The notes beneath the pieces were generated by a model. The model ran no database searches. It was not told the origin of the DNA and saw only the letters and a program-made list of their open reading frames with translations. The translations under genes and the position numbers were made by a program. This document shows positions 53,054-64,000 of a DNA stretch of 64,000 nucleotides, piece after piece (the first letter of the stretch is position 1; every line of letters begins with the position of its first letter). The stretch is from Cladocopium goreaui (taxonomy: Eukaryota > Sar > Dinophyceae > Suessiales > Symbiodiniaceae), in NCBI GenBank assembly GCA_947184155.2, contig CAMXCT020003669.1, positions 380,001-444,000 on the forward strand, in the 5' to 3' direction.

Positions 53054-53764
53054 ATGGCCATGAAGCTTTCATTGCCAGAGTTTGGAGCTGGGAAATGGAA
53101 AAAGAATGGTGAAAAGTTTTGGAATGTTGAAGCGTACACAGATGCTGGTTGGTCGGCCCACAAGACCCACCGTCGTAGCACAAGTTGCGCTGTTCATTTC
53201 ATCAATGGAAACTTTGCATATGCCTCCAGCAGAACGCAACGTGTTGTTTCTTTGAGTTCAGCAGAATCAGAGTTGCACAGCAGGGTGTCAGGTTGCTCTG
53301 ACGCTATCTTCTTGAGGCGTTGCATGCAGTTCTTGACAGGTGACGAGATTGAGCAGTGGCAATGGGTCGACAACTCAGCAGCACGTCAACTGATTGAGCG
53401 TCAAGGTGTTGGAAAAGTGAGACATTTGTCAGGGAAAATCCTTTGGATGCAAAGCTTGGTCCTTGAAAAGGAAGTCAATGTTGGACAGATTGGAACTCAG
53501 AGGAACCTGAGTGACATAGGAACAAAACCCCTGGCAAAGCAAAGACTCTTGGTGCTCTTGAACCAGATTGGCGCGTGTGACCCAGAAACTTTGGAAATGA
53601 TTGGAGAGGAGGAGTTCAAAGCCTTCGAAGAGAGAGTTTTTGGACAGAAAACAGTCAAACGTGTTGCAAAAGCAATCATGCGAATGGCGTTGATGTGGGG
53701 CCTTGAGCCCAGTCTTCATGTTGGAGCAGAAGGAAGCAGCAGGTACCAACGAGGTTTGCCTTGA
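53054..53764 (+). CDS. RNase H region of copia 2
   Basis: Frame 2. AYTDAGWSAHKTHRRSTS (about 53133-53186) supplies the first Asp, RVVSLSSAESELHS (about 53241-53282) the Glu, and QWVDNSAARQ (about 53360-53390) the third acid. NLSDIGTKPLAKQRL marks the usual copia RNase H end. About 70 further residues reach the TGA at 53762. Confidence 0.8.
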   Translation: MAMKLSLPEFGAGKWKKNGEKFWNVEAYTDAGWSAHKTHRRSTSCAVHFINGNFAYASSRTQRVVSLSSAESELHSRVSGCSDAIFLRRCMQFLTGDEIEQWQWVDNSAARQLIERQGVGKVRHLSGKILWMQSLVLEKEVNVGQIGTQRNLSDIGTKPLAKQRLLVLLNQIGACDPETLEMIGEEEFKAFEERVFGQKTVKRVAKAIMRMALMWGLEPSLHVGAEGSSRYQRGLP

Positions 53765-54427
53765 GGTTCAGGCTTCTGGAAAAAGCAATGGAGATTGGTG
53801 GCTATGGCTTGCAATGGGTGTGATGCTCATTCTTTGGTTTGGTTTGGTTTGGCAATGGTCGGATATCTTGCATGGCGCAAGGTTTCGACCGACTTGCAAC
53901 ATTGCTGGAACCAGGTTGGTGACGAAGATGGGTACATCTCCACACAGGAGAAACGCATTGATGATTTGACTTCAAAGGTGGAAGGTATGCAGACCCAAAT
54001 CGAGCAGGACTATGCCATGCTTTCAGATCGAGTTGAATCAACAAGCAACGAGGTTTCCATGACGCATGATTATGCATCAGGCATCCATTACAGCTTGGTG
54101 GAGCATGGAGGTTTCTTGAGAAATGGATGTGGTTTAAGCCAAGCTCAATGGGTGCATCTTACAACATTGGAAAGAGCGAACTTGATCAGTGCAAGAGCCC
54201 TTGGATCGGTGGAATACATGCGTTTGGTGAGGCAGAAATTTTCACCACAAGGACTTGCAGATGAGACTGACGATGTTGCGCTTGAAAACAATGAGAGTGA
54301 GGACATGCAGGTGAATGCACAGATTAACACTTCAACTGGAATGGATTCAGGTACAGAGATTGTGGAGTTTCTGAAAACTGAGCATTTGAGAGGCCTAGAC
54401 AATGGAGAAATTTGGGACGCAAACTAG
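53765..54427 (+). CDS. Copia 2 C-terminal extension: membrane segment plus coiled coil
   Basis: In frame 0 a strongly hydrophobic segment WWLWLAMGVMLILWFGLVW (about 53795-53851) follows the RNase H part. After another shift, frame 2 has a heptad-like stretch (QEKRIDDLTSKVEGMQTQIE, about 53948-54007), then a folded region with VEHGGFLRNG and LTTLERANLISARALGS, to TAG 54425-54427. A membrane segment followed by a coiled coil after RNase H is reminiscent of env-like third domains in some LTR elements, but it could be a capsid-like or unrelated extension. Confidence 0.45.
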   Translation, partial: GSGFWKKQWRLVAMACNGCDAHSLVWFGLAMVGYLAWRKVSTDLQHCWNQVGDEDGYISTQEKRIDDLTSKVEGMQTQIEQDYAMLSDRVESTSNEVSMTHDYASGIHYSLVEHGGFLRNGCGLSQAQWVHLTTLERANLISARALGSVEYMRLVRQKFSPQGLADETDDVALENNESEDMQVNAQINTSTGMDSGTEIVEFLKTEHLRGLDNGEIWDAN

Positions 54428-54790
54428 ATTCAGCATACAATCCTTGGTTTTCTGGAAGAAGTGAGAACAGAAAATGCAGCCACGATGCTGGTGCGTGGCC
54501 GAGATAAAGTTGCAGAAGTCTTTGGTGAAATGCATCAGAGAGCAGTGCAGTAGATCAGAACAGATGGGAAGCTGCCGATCACTACCAGGCAGTTGCAGAC
54601 ACCTATCAAAACGGATGAGACAGTTTTTTTCTCTGGAAAGGATTTCTTTGCAGATACAAAGTCTGGAGAGGAGTACAAATCAGAGCCAAAGTGCATTGCA
54701 GAGTTTAAAACTGCAGCAATGCAAGGAGGAGTGAGAAACATTTTTACTCTTGCATTCACATTCAGTGATGTCGTTAAGCATTCAGATGGA
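54428..54790 (+). pseudogene. Further coding-like tail of copia 2
   Basis: A frame starting near 54487 reads VRGRDKVAEVFGEMHQRAVQ, has a TAG at 54551-54553, then reads KLPITTRQLQTPIKTDETVF and onward to about 54730. The codons look protein-like, so the copia 2 polyprotein probably reached here. No purine tract or LTR was found beyond it. Confidence 0.3.
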
Positions 54791-54799
54791 CTTCAGTGA

Positions 54800-55620
54800 C
54801 AGACTTCAGTGGATGACACGCACAAATCGAAACGAGAAGTGTACAAAGATTCATTCACTGCACATGAATATCATGATGCATACTTCAGGCCCTGTGGTCC
54901 AAAATAGTGTCGCTGCCCGCTTCGCAGTTTCGTTTCCGTAAATAGGTTTTAGAGAGACAAGTGAATTGATTCTCGAGCGCGCATAATGATCTTATTCCAT
55001 GTATTTTTGGTTCGGTTTTAGTTTCCTTTTTTGAAATTCGTCTCTTTCTTTGTTTTCTGCTTTCGACATGCAAGCATTAGGCGCGAAATAAAATTTGATG
55101 TTGGTTCGCAGCAGCAAAAATTGCAGATTCCAAACGCAACCCATTCACTCAGATCCACAAACTGTGTGAATGACATCTATCCAACAAAAACAGCCACGTG
55201 TATTCCACCAAACGCAAACAAACGAAACATTCGACCCACCCAGAATAAAGTAAAACAAACATGACCAATCCCAAACAGACGCCAACAAGACATTGTGTAG
55301 CCAAAAACCTTATTTTGGTAATGGTTCTGTCTCTTCAGATTCTTGCGGTTGCATTCGGCCGGATTCCCGCTGTAGACGTTGTAACTGTTTTGTTGTGCGG
55401 CGATTGTTGCCTTTTTAAACTGTCAGATGGTCGAGTTTCGTCGCACAGACGCTTTGGACGCCGGGGCTCTTTTGCGTAGCACACGTGACACTTCTTGTTT
55501 TTCTAGATTAGTTAGCACCTGCCTCTCGGATTGACACTTTCAACGCTGCAAATTTAGCGTTGCAGGCAAAGCACTTTCTGCGACTCTTCGAACTGTCTGG
55601 CGGTTGCATTCGATCGAATT
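54800..55620. other. Intergenic DNA, nothing recognisable
   Basis: Only short open frames and AT-rich stretches. No repeat or RNA gene seen. Confidence 0.4.
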
Positions 55621-55880
55621 GACCGCTATTCTCCACTCTCTACTCTCTACTCTCCACTCTCCACTTATACTATCCTGTATCCTATATCCTGTCGTCCTCT
55701 CTACTCTTTAGTTTTTCTTTTCTGTTTTCTTCTTGGTACACTTCAATCTGTACTCGCTACTACTCTACTCTTCTCAAACTTCTGAACCACCTCTCTACTT
55801 CAGGAACATGCCAACTGTGCTTCACGACTTGTGAACTATATACTTCTCTACTTAAGAAAAACTTCTGACCTACTCTCTAC
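55621..55880. repeat. CTCTACT microsatellite-like region
   Basis: Repeated CTCTACTCTC / CTCCACTCTC words at 55629-55665, then looser copies. A duplicated AGGAACATGCCA/GGGAACATGCCA segment (55801 and 55883) with following ACTT-rich DNA suggests an imperfect roughly 80-bp duplication. Confidence 0.55.
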
Positions 55881-58090
55881 TTCGGGAACATGCCAGCTGG
55901 ACTTCAAGACTTCTTGGCAAGTGCTGATGTGCACTGTCCGTACCACAGAGTTTCTTTACGATTTTCCTTTGATTGAAACAATTTGTTATGATAATCAATT
56001 GTTAAATTCCCGCCGCAGCCATCTCTCACGCGAACTGTACAAACAAGGCGTATCAAGACGCATCAAAGCCTTCCGTTCTTTGCGGGAGGATGAAACTTGT
56101 GCTTCGATGGCAATGATACAATGATGAGAGTCATTGGCAAAATTGGTCGGAAAACAGGGCAATGTAAATATGATGGTTTACCATGTTCGTATTCCCCCTC
56201 CACATGGACCACTTGAATTCGTTTGAGGCATACATGCCCCAATTTCAAACAAACCGAATTGTCAGGATTTTTATGCGTTCGTGGTTCAGGAGCGTGCTCA
56301 AACTAGGATACAATATAAAGTAGAGACACGGATTGGGCACATTTTCCACTGACAATTTGCAACACCAAGTGTTTTTTTTTTTGTAAATTTATGTTCAATC
56401 GCATCCCTGGAAAAATCAACCTGTAGGGGTCCCAAAATGAGCAGATCCATTATCATTAGATAATTGTAGGGAAGGGCAATGAAGGGCATCATTTTTGCCG
56501 AATGTAGTGGATTTTTTTGTTCAATGTTTCGGGGCCCGCTACAGATGTCGTTCATTTTTGAATGAGATGAACACCACTCTCCATCACAGTCCTCACAACA
56601 GCCACCCCCATCCCAACTCTTGCGTATCTTAAGTATACGGATTTCTTTCCAAGAGTTGAGTCTACGGATGATTTTCAGTCGGATTTAGCGTGTCATTTTT
56701 CCGTACTCCCTATGAAAATTGCCCAGGCGTCTTTAGGAAGCGCATTCAGCGCTCTACTCTCAATTCAACTTCTGCGCCTTGCAGCAGGACCGGACCAAAG
56801 ATGTCTCTAGGGCCCGGTCAACCCAGGGAGTTGCGACGTCCAGTTGTGTCTCGAAATGGGGTATAATATGGTATAATACCGAATCATACCCCCAATGTTT
56901 CGAAAAATTGGATTTTTCCATTGTGTACCATTCAGCTATTGGGGTACCCGGTAGCGCGAAGGTAGCCAGCCGTTAATCTTTGTTGCAGCGCGAAACTGGT
57001 GAAAATTGAGCCTGTGGAGGAGATCATGCTGTGTGCTGGAAGACGACTGGCAATGTCTTCATACAGTGCCCTGGCCATGAAAAGGGGCAACTTCAATACA
57101 GAAACTTCATGAAACTTCACTGTTCTCACTGTTGTTCTCCCCGAAAGATGGAGTTTCTCATAGTTAAGTCCTTTGAAGTGTGAGATATTGCAGTCTGCAA
57201 ATGAAACCAGACAGTTTCCCCTGTCTATGTGTAGCTGCTTCTTTCTTTCAGGTATTCCATCCTCCTCTTTCTGGAGATCCATCGCGCAAACTTGTCTCAA
57301 CCAAATTGTTTGTATCAACTTATCCGTTTGTTATCTATATACATCTTACTAAAACTTGTTCCTACCCATGAAACTGATTGCCTCTACCCATCTTGTCTCT
57401 ACTGGCTGATCTCTTAATCAAGTCCCTATCTTACTTGTCCCTGTTTGGTGCTCGTCTGTGTGGGCAGGTGCGGCAACTGTCTTTTGGGTCTGACACTTGG
57501 AGCTCTGTGCCAGGTAGCCTTTGCGTTTCGCGCAGAAGATGCTGCACTTGGTGCACAACTTATCTCCATCTGAATCTCTCCAATCCCTGGTCCACACTGG
57601 TGTGGGAATCTCTTCGATTATCTTCGTCTCACTAGCTGATCTCATTGATTTTCTTTCTCTTTTTCCTCCTTGTTCGCTGTCTTTTTGCCCGTTTGCTTTG
57701 CATGTTTCTCTTGCCGACTCTTACCATGCCTCTTTGGTCTGGTCCTGTTTGTCGGCCAGGGCCATACACTCGGGCTTTGCACATCACATAACACAGGCAT
57801 CGTTCGAAGTCCATGCTGAGCAATGACTTTGAAACTTGGATCCGCATGAAGTCACTTGAGCCTCAACAATGTGTCTAATTCTACAATTTAGATCAATTAA
57901 ATACAGTTGTACATTTAATTTCATGAATTTTTGCGTTGCGGGTCAGAGATCGCTCAACAGAACGATCCAAGGAAGCGCTTGTCTCCTGGGTCGCTGGACC
58001 CTTCGGTTCATGCATCAAAGTGTGTCCTGGTGCCAGGCACAGCCGCGGTCCCTTTTAGGTGAGCCGTACAGGATGGTGCCGCCCTAGATA
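55881..58090. other. Intergenic DNA without supported genes
   Basis: The longest minus-strand frame (56932-57318, 128 codons) has ordinary composition but no recognisable motif. Pyrimidine-rich stretches at 57380-57750 resemble the spacer after the helicase. I would not call a gene here. Confidence 0.3.
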
Positions 58091-58195
58091 TGGGGTTTCC
58101 ATAAATGGAGGTAGCACCAAACGGATGGTTTACAATGGAAAATCCTATTAAACTGGATGATTTAGGGGTACCCCCATTTATGGACACCTCCATAT
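58091..58195. repeat. Small inverted-repeat element
   Basis: TCCATAAATGG near 58098 and CCATTTATGGA near 58174, each within GGGGT.../...ACCCCC-type context, form an imperfect stem about 20 bp long around a 60-bp loop. It looks like a miniature inverted-repeat element or a structured RNA relic. No target duplication is clear. Confidence 0.4.
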
Positions 58196-58639
58196 AAGTT
58201 AATTTATAAACCCCATTAACTATAGATATATCTACCATAAACCATAGTTAAACCACTTATAAGGCAACTTAGCTATCTTGGGACCTATCCTGCAAGTAGC
58301 TGCTAACATATGAAGCCTCTGCATCAGCCTCTTTATGTGGCATTTGTGGCACCATTGTTCTGAAGTGGCTGTATGTTAATTATACTATTTTAAATCACAG
58401 AAACTATACTCTAAATGTTCGGGAACTATATTCCAAATCTGCACATATGATATGAAGATTCGGGTACTGAGCAGTTTGCAATAACTTTGTTTAGGACTGG
58501 GCTTCCAATGAATCCAGGGAATGGGCATTGCCATATCCAGAAGAATCAATCCGCTCAAGTCCTGGTGCTGGATGCCAGTCCCTTCGTTCTTTGCCAAGTG
58601 CGAAATACATGGGTTTCGTATGGTTTCATAATGTTTCAT

Positions 58640-58995
58640 GCGTATAGGTTATACACATCATATAACTATACTATACATGTGTATTCTTGCGTATCATATA
58701 CTTTGCTTTATATTATAACTTGTGAATGCATATAGACAATCATCATGAACAAATATGTACACAATATATATACATATACAATTTATATACATACATATAC
58801 ATGTATACATGCACAGGTGTATATATATAAATATACATATATACACACGTGGTACACACAGACATGCTTACATATACGCACATATTATATAGATACACTT
58901 GCATAGGACATATGTATTCACATGTGTGTGTGTATATATACTATAAATAAATGAATAAATAAATAAATAATTAAATATATATATATTATACCCAT
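58640..58995. repeat. AT/ATAC/AAAT simple repeats
   Basis: Dense TATACATA, ACATATAT and AATAAATA tracts without coding content. Confidence 0.75.
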
Positions 58996-59224
58996 ACATA
59001 CATACAGGCAGGCAGACAGACGTGACATATCCTAGGTTCTTTTTACGCCTGACCTGTGATTGGCGATCAAGTGGTTCACAGTTTGGATGGGAAGCCGTGT
59101 AGAAACCACACCAGCATTTGGAAGAGTTCATGAAGGCATAAACTGCAGTTGATCATCGCAGTTAAGTATCCTAGGCACTGCATTGTTCTCCTTGGGCAAT
59201 GTCCTTCCCATGTCTTTGTTTCGG

Positions 59225-59423
59225 CGCTGCAGGCGTGCCTTCGGTACGAATCCTGCTGTTCAGAAGCGCGAGGTCGTTCGATCCGTCTTGGCACTGTGTC
59301 CAGAAAGGGATTGCCCACAGCAATGTAGCGACAAAGGGACACATGGCGGTCAAAGCCCTTAAATTCACGGAACATTTTGGGACAAACTGTGCAACCACTT
59401 TCGCTAGGTGAAGTGCTTTGCAC
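59225..59423 (-). CDS. Possible exon with C2HC-type zinc finger
   Basis: The minus strand reads GCTVCPKMFREFKGFDRHVS LC (59325-59390 region), with CX2CX12HX4C spacing and the F and H positions expected of a zinc finger. A basic stretch and a further Cys pair follow. The frame continues to lower positions without recognisable sequence. A single match of this kind could be chance. Confidence 0.3.
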
Positions 59424-61250
59424 TAGGCGGAGAAGAGCTTGAAGATTTCAGATGCGAACACTTGATGAAGCCACGAAAGTACAGGCGATTCTCTTTGACT
59501 TGCCATCACTAGCCAGTACAAGGGATCTCAGGAACCACAGGCATCCATATTCCCGATTGACTGGAGAGCCTATAGGGTACCATGAGTTGTCCAATCACAT
59601 CATCAACTGAAACAATCCCATTGAAACAAGGAAGCCTCGCAACCGGTTCACTTCAACGATATGTGCTTGAGAGTCCGGCAATTGTCTAACTCACAGATTG
59701 GATGGCACCGTCCAGGCGTTGCCACTGTGGAGTCCTTTCCTGCCCCGCAAACTGCAGCAACTGTGATGAAGATGACGAAGATGATGAATCCAGTGCCTCA
59801 ACAGAAAGCCATCAAAAATGGTGGATTTGAAGTGTGGCATGATGGGGCTTGAAACAAACTGACTAGTTGTCGGTGATGGTCGTGGTTCTCAGTTTTCCCT
59901 TTCGTACATTTTTCCCTGGTTGGTGGTTTCAAACATTGTTATGTTCTTCCATCCCACAAATGCGTTCAAACCACCAAACAGTGTTTCTGGCGCAGGTGCA
60001 GCGCCGTAGAAGCCCTGCAACCAATAAGTAGAGATGGATCTAAATCCATCAGAGATGGACCCCTGTTATCCCTTGTTGGAACTGTTGGTTCACAGGATTT
60101 CTGCATGGGATGCACGATGTGTCCATGTTTTTGAGTCCCCGTCAAGGTCTCCCCAGCCTCATTCGGAAGCCCCAAAATGCGTGTAATGCGTGTTGATTGG
60201 GCCTTGTACAGAGACTTAGTATGCAGAGCCTTTGTTGAGCCATGAATCATTTTTTTCCCAATAGGTTAGAAGTGTTTCTTGTGACCGCCGATTCTTTCAA
60301 GACATGCAATGGAAAGAAGGCTCCTGCACATTCCAAAACGTCATTCTCTGACTGCGTGCATGCTTCTGCATGATGGTGTTTGAGCTTGCCAACGAATTAT
60401 ATAAACTGTTTGGATTCACGGCACTTCACGCTCGGTGCAGAAGAACAGAGGACGCTTTGGCCGGTCATCAATCTATAGGGCTTTACAACTGCCAACATCA
60501 ATCCGGATTACAAGTGGTATGTATGATCCCCATCCATCGGTTTTTTTCATCACACTCAGTACCTCCTTGGTCAAGTGTGGTAGATCCCGCAGGTGATTCT
60601 CCTGGGTTGCAAGACAATATTGCTGTTTACTAGCTGAGATCAGGATAAACGGACGAACATGCCACGAAAATTTAGGCGTCCGCCCAGGCGAATTTGGAGA
60701 AAGCCGTGACAGCGAATTCGAATTGGTGGGCTGCTTTCCACTAGGCCGAAACCGTGCTGGATGCCGGTTGCGTTTGTTCAGCCTTGCAGCAACCTTGGAT
60801 GGATTGTTTCGTTTCAATTACAACAATTTCAGGACAAATGAGTAGTAATTACGTAGTAATGACAGAATTTCCATGAAATTCCCAGTTTTTTATAGTTTTT
60901 TTTGGGATGAAGCACTATAGCGCTTCGGTTTTGATCGCGCGCGCGCGCACCTCAAAGGGTCCATCTTCACGACCTGCCAGGAGATGGTGACGTCACCGGT
61001 GAAGTCGAAGATGCAGCGGATTTCGCATGCCGAGACTGGACGCAAGATGACGTTGCATGCCGAAGTGGCCTGCCGAAGCTTGACCAAATTTGAAACGTAA
61101 ATGGTTGAATATGGTTGAATCTGGGTACAAGTTGGTACCTGCGTGCCAGTTTAAGAGGTTTGGACGCGCCGTGAAGCAAAGGCTACAAAGACCTCGGTTT
61201 TCGGTAAGGCATGGTTTTCTGTTTGTTTTATTGCCGATGTTTTCCGATGT
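59424..61250. other. Intergenic DNA, nothing supported
   Basis: Short conflicting open frames only. Contains a (GC)7-like tract at about 60937-60949. Confidence 0.35.
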
Positions 61251-61254
61251 CGAG

Positions 61255-61563
61255 GTTCTATCGTTTGCAAGCGAATCACGACATGACGCCAGAACTTTGC
61301 TTCGAGTTTTGCATCGGTGCTGGATTGGACCTCTTTGGCTTGGTGGGCGAAGAATGTCGCTGTGGCGCCTCCCTCCTCAATAAAGATGTGTGGGGGGCGG
61401 CCGTGGGAGGGGCTCCACGGGGAGGTCTGCTGCTGCCGCTGTCGAAGCAACTCCCGACTCAAGAGGAATGCCCCGTTCGCGTCTACAGATGGATTGGTCC
61501 TTTCGTTTCGGGGGGTTCTGTCCCCGAACACTTGCAGATGTTGCAACCTGTTCAAATTCAGTG
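61255..61563 (+). CDS. WSC-like domain exon
   Basis: The frame reads MTPELCFEFCIGAG, then LFGLVGEECRCGAS (about 61283-61375): the C...C...G.EC.CG pattern of WSC carbohydrate-binding domains, which stack cysteines in extracellular or wall proteins. A Gly/Leu-rich stretch and QEECPVRVYRWIGPF follow. The coding ends at CAAATTCA followed by GTGAGTG, a good splice donor at about 61562, so this is probably one internal exon of a larger secreted or membrane protein. The start of the exon is not fixed. Confidence 0.45.
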
Positions 61564-61624
61564 AGTGAAAGTCATGTGAAAGTGAACAAAAATCCTTGTG
61601 GTGCGTTGATAGCATCTTCAACCT

Positions 61625-61830
61625 GACAGTGCTTGCCACTGCTGCCAGACCTTTGCCATTCTTGAGGCATGTTGGCAACACCATCTATGTGGATTCCATC
61701 GTGAGTGGAACTGACATCTCTGAAGAGCAGGAGAGAGGCCTGCTGCCTGCTGTTGTGTCCTGGCCCCAACTTACCGAGGTCTCCAAAACGATCGACAAAT
61801 TCTTCCATGTTAGCTCGATCCAGATTTTCC
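61625..61830 (+). CDS. Possible following exon
   Basis: A frame through 61640-61830 reads LRHVGNTIYVDSIVSGTDIS and LPAVVSWPQLTEVSKTIDKF. It lies just after the donor of the WSC-like exon and after a CCTGACAG acceptor near 61628. Composition is protein-like; no family is recognised. Confidence 0.3.
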
Positions 61831-63305
61831 CACAATATGACAATTGGTTTCAATACTTTCTTTTTGGTTTCAGATTTTGTCCACTTTCCACTTTTTTCAA
61901 TCGTTTCACGGGGGTTGCTTAGCTTCAGGCAGTGCTGAGTTTTTGAAGTTGGCTCATTTGGCTCGGCAAAACATGGGGGGTGTTTCATGCTTTTGGGCGC
62001 GTCTGCACCTGAAGAATCGGAAAAACATGCTGTTTTTGACAACTTTGGTGAAAGCCGGTGGCCTTCTGCTTCCGCGCGTTGACCCTTCTTGCTTACATTC
62101 AGAATGCGATAAGTGCTTGTTTTTGATCATTTTGAAGCTGGGCGCGCAAGCGTTGTCCCGGGCAGCTTTCAAGAATACAACTTGCGACAGGGCGAATGCA
62201 TATGGATGCACTTGCCGCCACTTGCCCATTTGGCTTAAAATGTCCGGTGCAGGTCTTTGCGGCTCCCTTTGATCCCTGAACTGGCTGTTCTTTTTGGGCC
62301 TTCCACTGAGTGCCTACACGAACAACGAAATTCAGCTTATTCTGAGATTACTCTGAGCCGTTTTGGATTCCTAAACTGAGATCCAGAAACTTGCACAAAG
62401 CCTCGAACGACTCGAACGACTCAACTATACTTGGTTGTTCTTTTGGGCCCGGCCCTCCATGAAGAAAAGATGGAAACCTTGCACTTAGCAGAACGGAGAG
62501 CGCTTAAAATGCTGTCAATCATCGCAGTAGTTCTCACTGGTTGGGGCAGAAACACTCTTTGCAATGCTGTCCTGTGCAAAGCAACGTGTTCCACAAGGCT
62601 GCTATTGGCGGCATGTCTTGATTTGACTAACTTTTTTTGGGCTATGTTACTCTTGCTCCGGTTTGGTTCTCCCACTTGCCTCCACACAAGCTTTATGTGA
62701 CGACCTTCGCAACTGCAAACTTCCACAAGCCACCCTGAATCCAGATCTTTTTTTTCTTGGGGGAGAAGGGGGTGTCGTTCATTGGCGAGCAGGGCGGCGG
62801 CAGCATTGCTGTTTGTCACTTGGAAGGGTACAGGTCTGCGCTCTTCTATGCTTTCTGAGGGGTGTTCCTGTTCTTTCTTTTCATTTTCGTTTTTGCTTTC
62901 CTCCCTTTCTTTAGTATTCTTTAGTTATATGCTCCTGCGAGCGGTGCCCCGCTGTAGAAACACTTGCAGCTGCCAACTGACCGAAGAGAAGCATCAAGCG
63001 GGAGTGGGGGGGTTGGCAGAGGGCGCAGCGATTCCACACGTAGCAGAGCATGACCCTCGACTAACAACATCGCCCCACCACCGTTCTTAGATTTCCCGCC
63101 AGGGTGGGTGTTCCCTGCATCAAGCTTTCGGGAAAACCAATTTGATTTGAACGAATGTTATTTTATGACTGTTTGAGGCAACGGTTGTTTAACCCTACAT
63201 CACATCCATCTTGACTGCAGCTGCAGTGTGGACGTATTTTGGTCCGGGCAGCCTAGGAATCAGCCTGCGGGCTTCCAGGAAATTGGATGATGCTGTCATC
63301 AAATC
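61831..63305. other. Unassigned DNA
   Basis: Several frames of 80-140 codons overlap without a consistent coding strand. A Cys-containing stretch at 62050-62270 (LLPRVDPSCLHSECDKCLF) could be a further exon of the WSC-like gene, but I cannot support it. Confidence 0.25.
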
Positions 63306-63614
63306 TTGGCTTCCTCAATCCCCGATTCAAAAAAAATGCGGCAGTCTTTCAGGGTTTGCTTCCAGTCCTGGGATTTGTGCAAGACACCCCACTGTCCACC
63401 GACGGTTCATAGCTCCAACTTCCAGGAGGAAGATGGGAAAATCCCGCCAGAGCTTCTGCAGAAGTTTGAAGCCGAAGATATCGCACTGCGCGAACTCCAA
63501 AAGGAGCGCGCTGCATCTGGAATCGAAGATCCTCGCTGGGACAGGCGCCTGCCACAGAAGTTTCATGGTTTCGTCTTCTCCTTGCATCGATTCTGGTTGA
63601 ATGATTCCAGTTGA
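63306..63614 (+). CDS. Terminal exon-like ORF, unidentified
   Basis: The frame ends at TGA 63612-63614, with protein-like sequence from about 63410 (FQEEDGKIPPELLQKFEAED, LQKERAASGIEDPRWDRRL). Acidic helix followed by basic/aromatic residues; no family recognised. The upstream part (63306-63400) is less convincing and may precede an intron acceptor such as the CAG at 63366 or 63422. Confidence 0.35.
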   Translation: MASSIPDSKKMRQSFRVCFQSWDLCKTPHCPPTVHSSNFQEEDGKIPPELLQKFEAEDIALRELQKERAASGIEDPRWDRRLPQKFHGFVFSLHRFWLNDSS

Positions 63615-64000
63615 ATTGAAATGTACCAGTGACTTTTCCTCCAAGACAACCAAGGCATCATGTCTCATCACCCTGATGAGATCTAATAAACACGTAACAG
63701 TTACAGTTTGAACATTGGCAAAGGAAGTTTATATAGAAGAAATACTTCCGTGTTACAGAGATTTAAACAGCTCAGGAAATAGCCAGCTCAACAAATAGCT
63801 AGCACAAGAAAGAAGATCAAGTGCAAAGAGGGATCGTCAGCAGGCTATTCCCTATTAAGATCGCTGTTTTGAAGCAAACAAACACTGTGGTTCCACTGTG
63901 GGTATGGGCAAAAATTGGATAGCTGCAGTACCCCAACAATGGATGGTCAATACAGTAATTACTAATACAGCAATAATTTTTAATACAGCAATACATGTTA
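63615..64000. other. 3' flank to window end
   Basis: AT-rich, with a loose TAATACAGCAATA repeat at 63968-63995. Nothing else seen. Confidence 0.35.

Larger units (their letters stand above)
48171..54790 (+). mobile_element. Decayed copia-like element (copia 2) with nested insertions
   Basis: A possible LTR end ATTCCGCA at about 48214-48221 is followed by TGGCGGAGCTGCC, similar to the copia 1 primer site. Gag-like coding follows, then integrase, RT, RNase H and a C-terminal extension in at least four frames. Two short retroposons lie within its 5' part. I could not find matching LTRs, so the outer limits are estimates. Frame breaks near 49660-49910, 51895, 52860, 53050 and 53765 and a TAA at 52415-52417 mark it as inactive. 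Confidence 0.7.

Noticed and set aside
60937-60950. GCGCGCGCGCGC tract as a regulatory or Z-DNA site
   Set aside because: A short simple repeat with no associated gene or conserved context.

Overview
The window reads as nuclear DNA of a dinoflagellate, probably a core or Symbiodiniaceae-like species. This is inferred from the sequence: gene density is very low, the recognisable coding sequence is mostly in mobile elements, simple (AT)n/(TA)n tracts and minisatellites separate short exons, one clear intron has a GC-AG boundary (25046-25140), and the retroelement families (a CCCH-gag/RT element lacking an integrase and copia elements with lysine/glycine-rich gags) are of types I associate with dinoflagellates. 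I see no bacterial operons, rRNA, tRNA or CRISPR. Several frames are broken by single-base shifts or single stops; these may be true decay or assembly errors.

Layout. (1) 1-5.8 kb: a decayed integrase-less retroelement with gag, CCCH finger, methyltransferase-like (MT-like) domain, reverse transcriptase and RNase H. (2) 5.88-7.4 kb: a 272/274-bp direct repeat and an unidentified minus-strand ORF. (3) 8.0-38.7 kb: one broken host-type gene, an alpha/beta-hydrolase-like plus superfamily 1 helicase fusion, split into three pieces (about 8.0-10.26, 20.50-20.61 and 35.44-38.74 kb). The first gap is a complete 10.2-kb Ty1/copia element (10265-20497) with nearly identical 1.29-kb LTRs and a 5-bp target duplication. 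The second gap is a roughly 14.8-kb DNA-transposon-like unit (about 20606-35443) with inverted subterminal repeats, a multi-exon MT-like gene and a multi-exon gene ending in a DDE-transposase-like exon.

(4) 38.7-48.2 kb: pyrimidine-rich spacer, short retroposons, a second helicase fragment, a long-arm foldback element, a TIR element with a 3-bp duplication, and a large tandem array (45.8-47.1 kb) between direct repeats. (5) 48.2-54.8 kb: a second, decayed copia-like element carrying two nested retroposons with 20- and 19-bp target duplications, and a post-RNase H extension with a membrane segment and coiled coil. (6) 54.8-64 kb: mostly non-coding DNA with a WSC-like exon (about 61.26-61.57 kb), a possible zinc-finger exon and an unidentified terminal exon.

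The most interesting pattern is that three unrelated mobile-element classes here (integrase-less RT element, copia element and DDE-type DNA transposon) each carry a related-looking SAM-methyltransferase-like module, at different places in their coding units. Helicase reading frames rejoin across both insertions, which fixes the copia boundary exactly and the DNA-element boundary to within a few bases.
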